Shown here one piece after another: positions 61,060 through 64,000 of a stretch of DNA of 64,000 nucleotides. Both the position numbers and the translations under genes were made by a program. Numbering within the stretch: the first letter of the stretch is position 1; each line of letters starts with the position of its first letter. The stretch is from Yarrowia lipolytica (Eukaryota; Ascomycota; Dipodascomycetes; Dipodascales). The notes below the pieces were generated by a model. It had not been told where the DNA came from. It did not search any database and worked only from the letters and a program-made list of their open reading frames with translations. The DNA lies in contig NC_090770.1 in assembly GCF_001761485.1 (NCBI RefSeq), positions 186,001 through 250,000 on the forward strand, read 5' to 3'.

Positions 61060-62982
61060 ATGCGTCTGTGGATCCTAATTCTGGGGTTGGCGGTCACGTT
61101 GGTCCGGGCGTTTCTGGGCAACGTGACCGACGACGACTCGCTCGGCACGCCCGAGCTGCTCCTGCCGTTCCAGCATCTCGGCAACGACCTGTGGAGACGG
61201 GTGGTCGAGAACCGGGCCAAGGCTCCGAGCTCGGTGATGACGACCACCTCGAGTACTACGACGCACACAGAGTCCACAAATCTGTTCACGGCGTCAACAG
61301 TGCCCAATTACAACCAGCCGACCGGCACCACGCCGGTGGTGGCCACTCCCATCGCCAACAACCAGCCCGTGGACTACGTGATGAAACTGAACGATACACG
61401 TATCTACAATCTGACGGACATTCCTGCCAACGCCAAGACGATTTACATCACCGCCAACATCTGTGCCGGTCCACCTAACCTCAACTACAAAAACATGTCC
61501 ATGGACTACGACTACACAGCCCCTGCATTACTCAAGGCTGGATGGAACCCGCAGAACATTGTCTTTTCCATGGACAACTTCGAGTTTGGATTCGCCAACT
61601 TGACGATTGATGTTAGTGCGGTGCAGGTGACGAACCTCTACATTCAGCTGGATTTCAGCAACATGACGTTCGACACCAGTGCACTGACCAAGATCGACTC
61701 AGATGTCAACAATGTCGACAAACGTCAAGTAAAACACGCAGAGCTCAAGAAGGACAAGCTCACCAAGCGGAAGGACAAGGATGAGGACAAGGATGAGGAC
61801 AAGGCGCCCCAAGGAGGCTCGGACGATGGAGATGAGGTGGTTACTGCTGCCCCCAGCGATGTTTCTAATAACGGAGTATCCAAACCTGCGGCTCCCACGT
61901 CGGTCGCAGGACAGGCCACTCAGCCTGGAGACTTCACATACTCGCTGGGGGTTTCATGGGAAGCGCCTCTCTATTCCTTCAAGGACACACCGAACCTCTA
62001 TCTGGTCGACTCCGACTACAACCATGCATTATTTGTGACGGGCAACCTGACAACCGATCCCCAGAACGCCACATCGGACCATTACATTGTTGATATCAAA
62101 AACGCCATCTACGACATTACTGCGTTCCCCATGGAGAACGAAATGCAGCTGTGGTGGCTCTCCAACTCGTATTGTGCCATCCAAAAGGGCCCATCTGTGC
62201 TCAACTCGGGTAACTGCGATGTTTCGTACACCCGGCGAGGTCTCGGACATTACTACAAGCAGCAATTTTTCATGAAGGGGCTGAACAACTCTACCCCCTA
62301 CCTTGCTGTGCTAACCAAACCCAACTCAAACACGCCAGGAGGCACCGTTTACGACCAAGTGTGGTTCTCCTCCAAGACATCAGACAATTGCCAGCTGGTC
62401 TACGATTTGGACTTTTGCTCTGATGTGGCGTACGCGGTTCCAGGAAACTCGTCCATGGTGGACTCACAGGAACTAGCTAAATTATACGACGATAACGCCT
62501 CCAAATGGTGGCAAAACTTCACCTACTCACAACAGATTGTCGCCTGTAACGCGTCGCTGGACTCGAGATACTCCATTCTCAAGTCGTGCGACGACTGTGC
62601 TGACTCATACAAGCAGTGGCTTTGTGCCGTGACCATTCCTCGGTGTGCGGACTGGTCCAACAACGCAACCTATTTACAAGAACGGCCTCCTGGCACTTCA
62701 CGAAACGCCCTCATTGATCGCGTTCTCAAGCCCGGACGGTACAAGGAGATCCTGCCGTGTCTGGACCTGTGTCAGAAGATTGTGCAGGACTGTGACGCTT
62801 CTTTGGGCTTCCAGTGTCCCAAACAGCATCGAAATAGAGAGCTCAGTTACGGGCTGCGATCAGACGACGGAGATATCACATGCTCGTATCTTGGAGCAGT
62901 CTACTTTCTGGACGGCGCGCGAGCAGTGACGCTGTCCGTCGCCCTGATGGCAGTGTCGTTCCTGTTTGTGGTCTTGTGGTAG
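61060..62982 (+). CDS. MID1: Mid1, regulatory subunit of the plasma-membrane Ca2+ channel
   Basis: 640 residues from the ATG at 61060; the open frame begins at an upstream TTG. Residues 1-17 are a signal peptide. The ectodomain has many N-glycosylation sites (NLT, NMS, NST, NAT), a beta-rich middle (TIYITANICAGPPN), a Lys/Asp-rich insert (about 220-250), and the Cys-rich C-terminal region: CDDCADSYKQWLCAVTIPRCADW followed by CLDLCQKIVQDCDASLGFQCP, the signature of Mid1/FAM155 (NALF) proteins. The last 20 residues are hydrophobic, like a GPI-anchor tail. With Cch1 it forms the high-affinity calcium channel that opens on mating factor, stretch or ER stress. S. cerevisiae Mid1 has 548 residues; the extra length is mostly the linker. 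Confidence 0.93.
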   Translation: MRLWILILGLAVTLVRAFLGNVTDDDSLGTPELLLPFQHLGNDLWRRVVENRAKAPSSVMTTTSSTTTHTESTNLFTASTVPNYNQPTGTTPVVATPIANNQPVDYVMKLNDTRIYNLTDIPANAKTIYITANICAGPPNLNYKNMSMDYDYTAPALLKAGWNPQNIVFSMDNFEFGFANLTIDVSAVQVTNLYIQLDFSNMTFDTSALTKIDSDVNNVDKRQVKHAELKKDKLTKRKDKDEDKDEDKAPQGGSDDGDEVVTAAPSDVSNNGVSKPAAPTSVAGQATQPGDFTYSLGVSWEAPLYSFKDTPNLYLVDSDYNHALFVTGNLTTDPQNATSDHYIVDIKNAIYDITAFPMENEMQLWWLSNSYCAIQKGPSVLNSGNCDVSYTRRGLGHYYKQQFFMKGLNNSTPYLAVLTKPNSNTPGGTVYDQVWFSSKTSDNCQLVYDLDFCSDVAYAVPGNSSMVDSQELAKLYDDNASKWWQNFTYSQQIVACNASLDSRYSILKSCDDCADSYKQWLCAVTIPRCADWSNNATYLQERPPGTSRNALIDRVLKPGRYKEILPCLDLCQKIVQDCDASLGFQCPKQHRNRELSYGLRSDDGDITCSYLGAVYFLDGARAVTLSVALMAVSFLFVVLW

Positions 62983-63903
62983 CATAGATTTATAGATGGA
63001 GTTCAAGACTTCCAGGCAATACATTTAGATATATGGTGTGGGCGACAATGTAGAGCAGGACAAACGAGCCAAAGGGCCGCTGCACGAGTCCGCCTGGGAA
63101 GCTACCGTTTGTCGGAGATTGAGAAAGCTGTTCAGGATACCTTAGCGAGTTCTTAGGAACACTATGTGCTATACATACGATAGCTACAGTCTACTATACA
63201 GCGACTCGATTCTGTACAGCGACTAGATTCTGTACAGCGACTCGACTTGATTCCGTAAAGCGACTCGCTTCATTCACAGATCCAAGACGGAAAACAATTT
63301 CAGATACTTTTATACGACGGTGGAGTACAAGTATATGTGCTGGAACATTTCTTCTCACCGGAGTGCAACCAATCTGTAGACAATGTTCATCTTCGAGTGC
63401 AGTATTCGTTCCCAGTGTATGTACTGTACACTGTAGGTACAGTGCCTACTTGTACAGGCCGCCGTACCACAGTGTACAACCTGTAAGACGCTGTACGTAG
63501 TCCAATACTCGAATTCTATATCACATAGACATTGACCACCAATCCTTGCTCCATCTCCTTCTCATCTTAGACCTAATCTCAGTGGATACCAAGCAAGCTA
63601 TTGCTGTATCTGACAGACACAGCAATAGCTCATCTCCTGCAATATTTCTGTGACCAACAGTGCCGATCTGCTCTCAATCCCCCCTCAAATACACCGATAC
63701 CACCATATCTACGCCTCGCCACCAAAAAATATCAACATATAGGCCCCCTTGAAGTTGCTCGATTTGCCACCCTAAATGCAGTCCCAGCCCATTTTCTCCC
63801 ATTTCTGGCCTAAATTATCCAAACTCAAAATAATACGAAAGCTGCATAACCACCGATAATCTATCTCGCCCCACACAACTAACACATCTACACCTTCCAC
63901 GAC
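62983..63903. other. Intergenic region downstream of MID1
   Basis: Short tandem CAGCGACTCGATTCTGTA units at 63200-63275 and GTACTGTACACTGTAGGTAC-type palindromic words at 63419-63440. No gene is called. Confidence 0.45.
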
Positions 63904-64000
63904 ATGCTGCGACTCACACGAGCCTTTTCCACCTCGCTACGACGGGCCAATCACCAGTTCGGATCGCTCGGACCCATGTCGGCGCCTCCCAGACTACCCA
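63904..64000 (+). CDS. 5' end of a probable mitochondrial protein (cut by window edge)
   Basis: ATG at 63904 in good context (CGACATG) after a pyrimidine- and adenine-rich leader. The 32 visible residues begin MLRLTRAFSTSLRRANHQF, with Arg and Ser/Thr but no acidic residues, a typical mitochondrial presequence. The rest of the gene lies outside the window and the product is unknown. Confidence 0.6.
   Translation, partial: MLRLTRAFSTSLRRANHQFGSLGPMSAPPRLP

Noticed and set aside
1-64000. Dispersed 5S rRNA or tRNA-5S fusion genes, known in Yarrowia
   Set aside because: I looked after each tRNA and elsewhere for the 5S internal control region and found none.

Overview
The window reads as nuclear DNA of a yeast, most probably Yarrowia lipolytica or a close relative. 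Most genes are intron-poor and widely spaced. The one intron I can define (prefoldin gene) has a GTGAGTA donor and a TACTAACCCAG branch-point/acceptor fusion, which is typical of Yarrowia. tRNA-Asn and tRNA-Gly carry introns, TCACGTGA boxes are common in intergenic DNA, and families such as Mid1, Rec8, Rfc3, Aar2 and GH18 chitinase place it firmly in the fungi. Start codons below are ATGs that I checked; several longer open frames that begin at GTG, TTG or CTG were trimmed.

Layout. 1-4510: a secreted I9-type protease inhibitor, an F-box protein and an Old Yellow Enzyme, all on the minus strand. 4511-16683: about 12 kb with no convincing large gene. It holds tandem repeats, AT-rich blocks, coding-like remnants, an orphan promoter and one possible small zinc-finger gene. 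16684-30879: a BTB/POZ protein, tRNA-Asn, a Rap1-like protein, prefoldin subunit 4, a TilS-like tRNA-lysidine synthase, a decayed BTB paralogue, Aar2, tRNA-Val and a Pot1/Telo_bind-type OB protein. 32056-42591: an unrecognised protein with a thrice-repeated motif, a GH18 chitinase, a 5.5 kb intergenic stretch containing a cluster of TTAGGG motifs, and a FYVE-finger protein. 42592-53452: tRNA-Gly with intron, an MFS sugar transporter and a Rec8-type kleisin. 53453-64000: a yapsin-type aspartic protease, a second F-box protein, a degenerate SDR, RFC3, MID1 and the start of a probable mitochondrial protein.

Functional threads. Genome maintenance recurs: Rap1-like, Pot1-like, Rec8, Rfc3 and the single-strand TTAGGG cluster. 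Rfc3 and the BTB gene have MluI cell-cycle boxes (ACGCGT), and the Pot1-like gene has CGCG-rich near-MCB motifs. Secretory or cell-surface proteins form another group: I9 inhibitor, chitinase, aspartic protease, Mid1 and the sugar transporter. The chitinase and the protease each show a one-base frame problem inside a short repeat, and the tRNA-Asn has two possible extra bases. These may be assembly indels or real strain differences.

I found no element that I could confidently name as a retrotransposon, virus copy or intact DNA transposon, no CRISPR array, and no rRNA gene.
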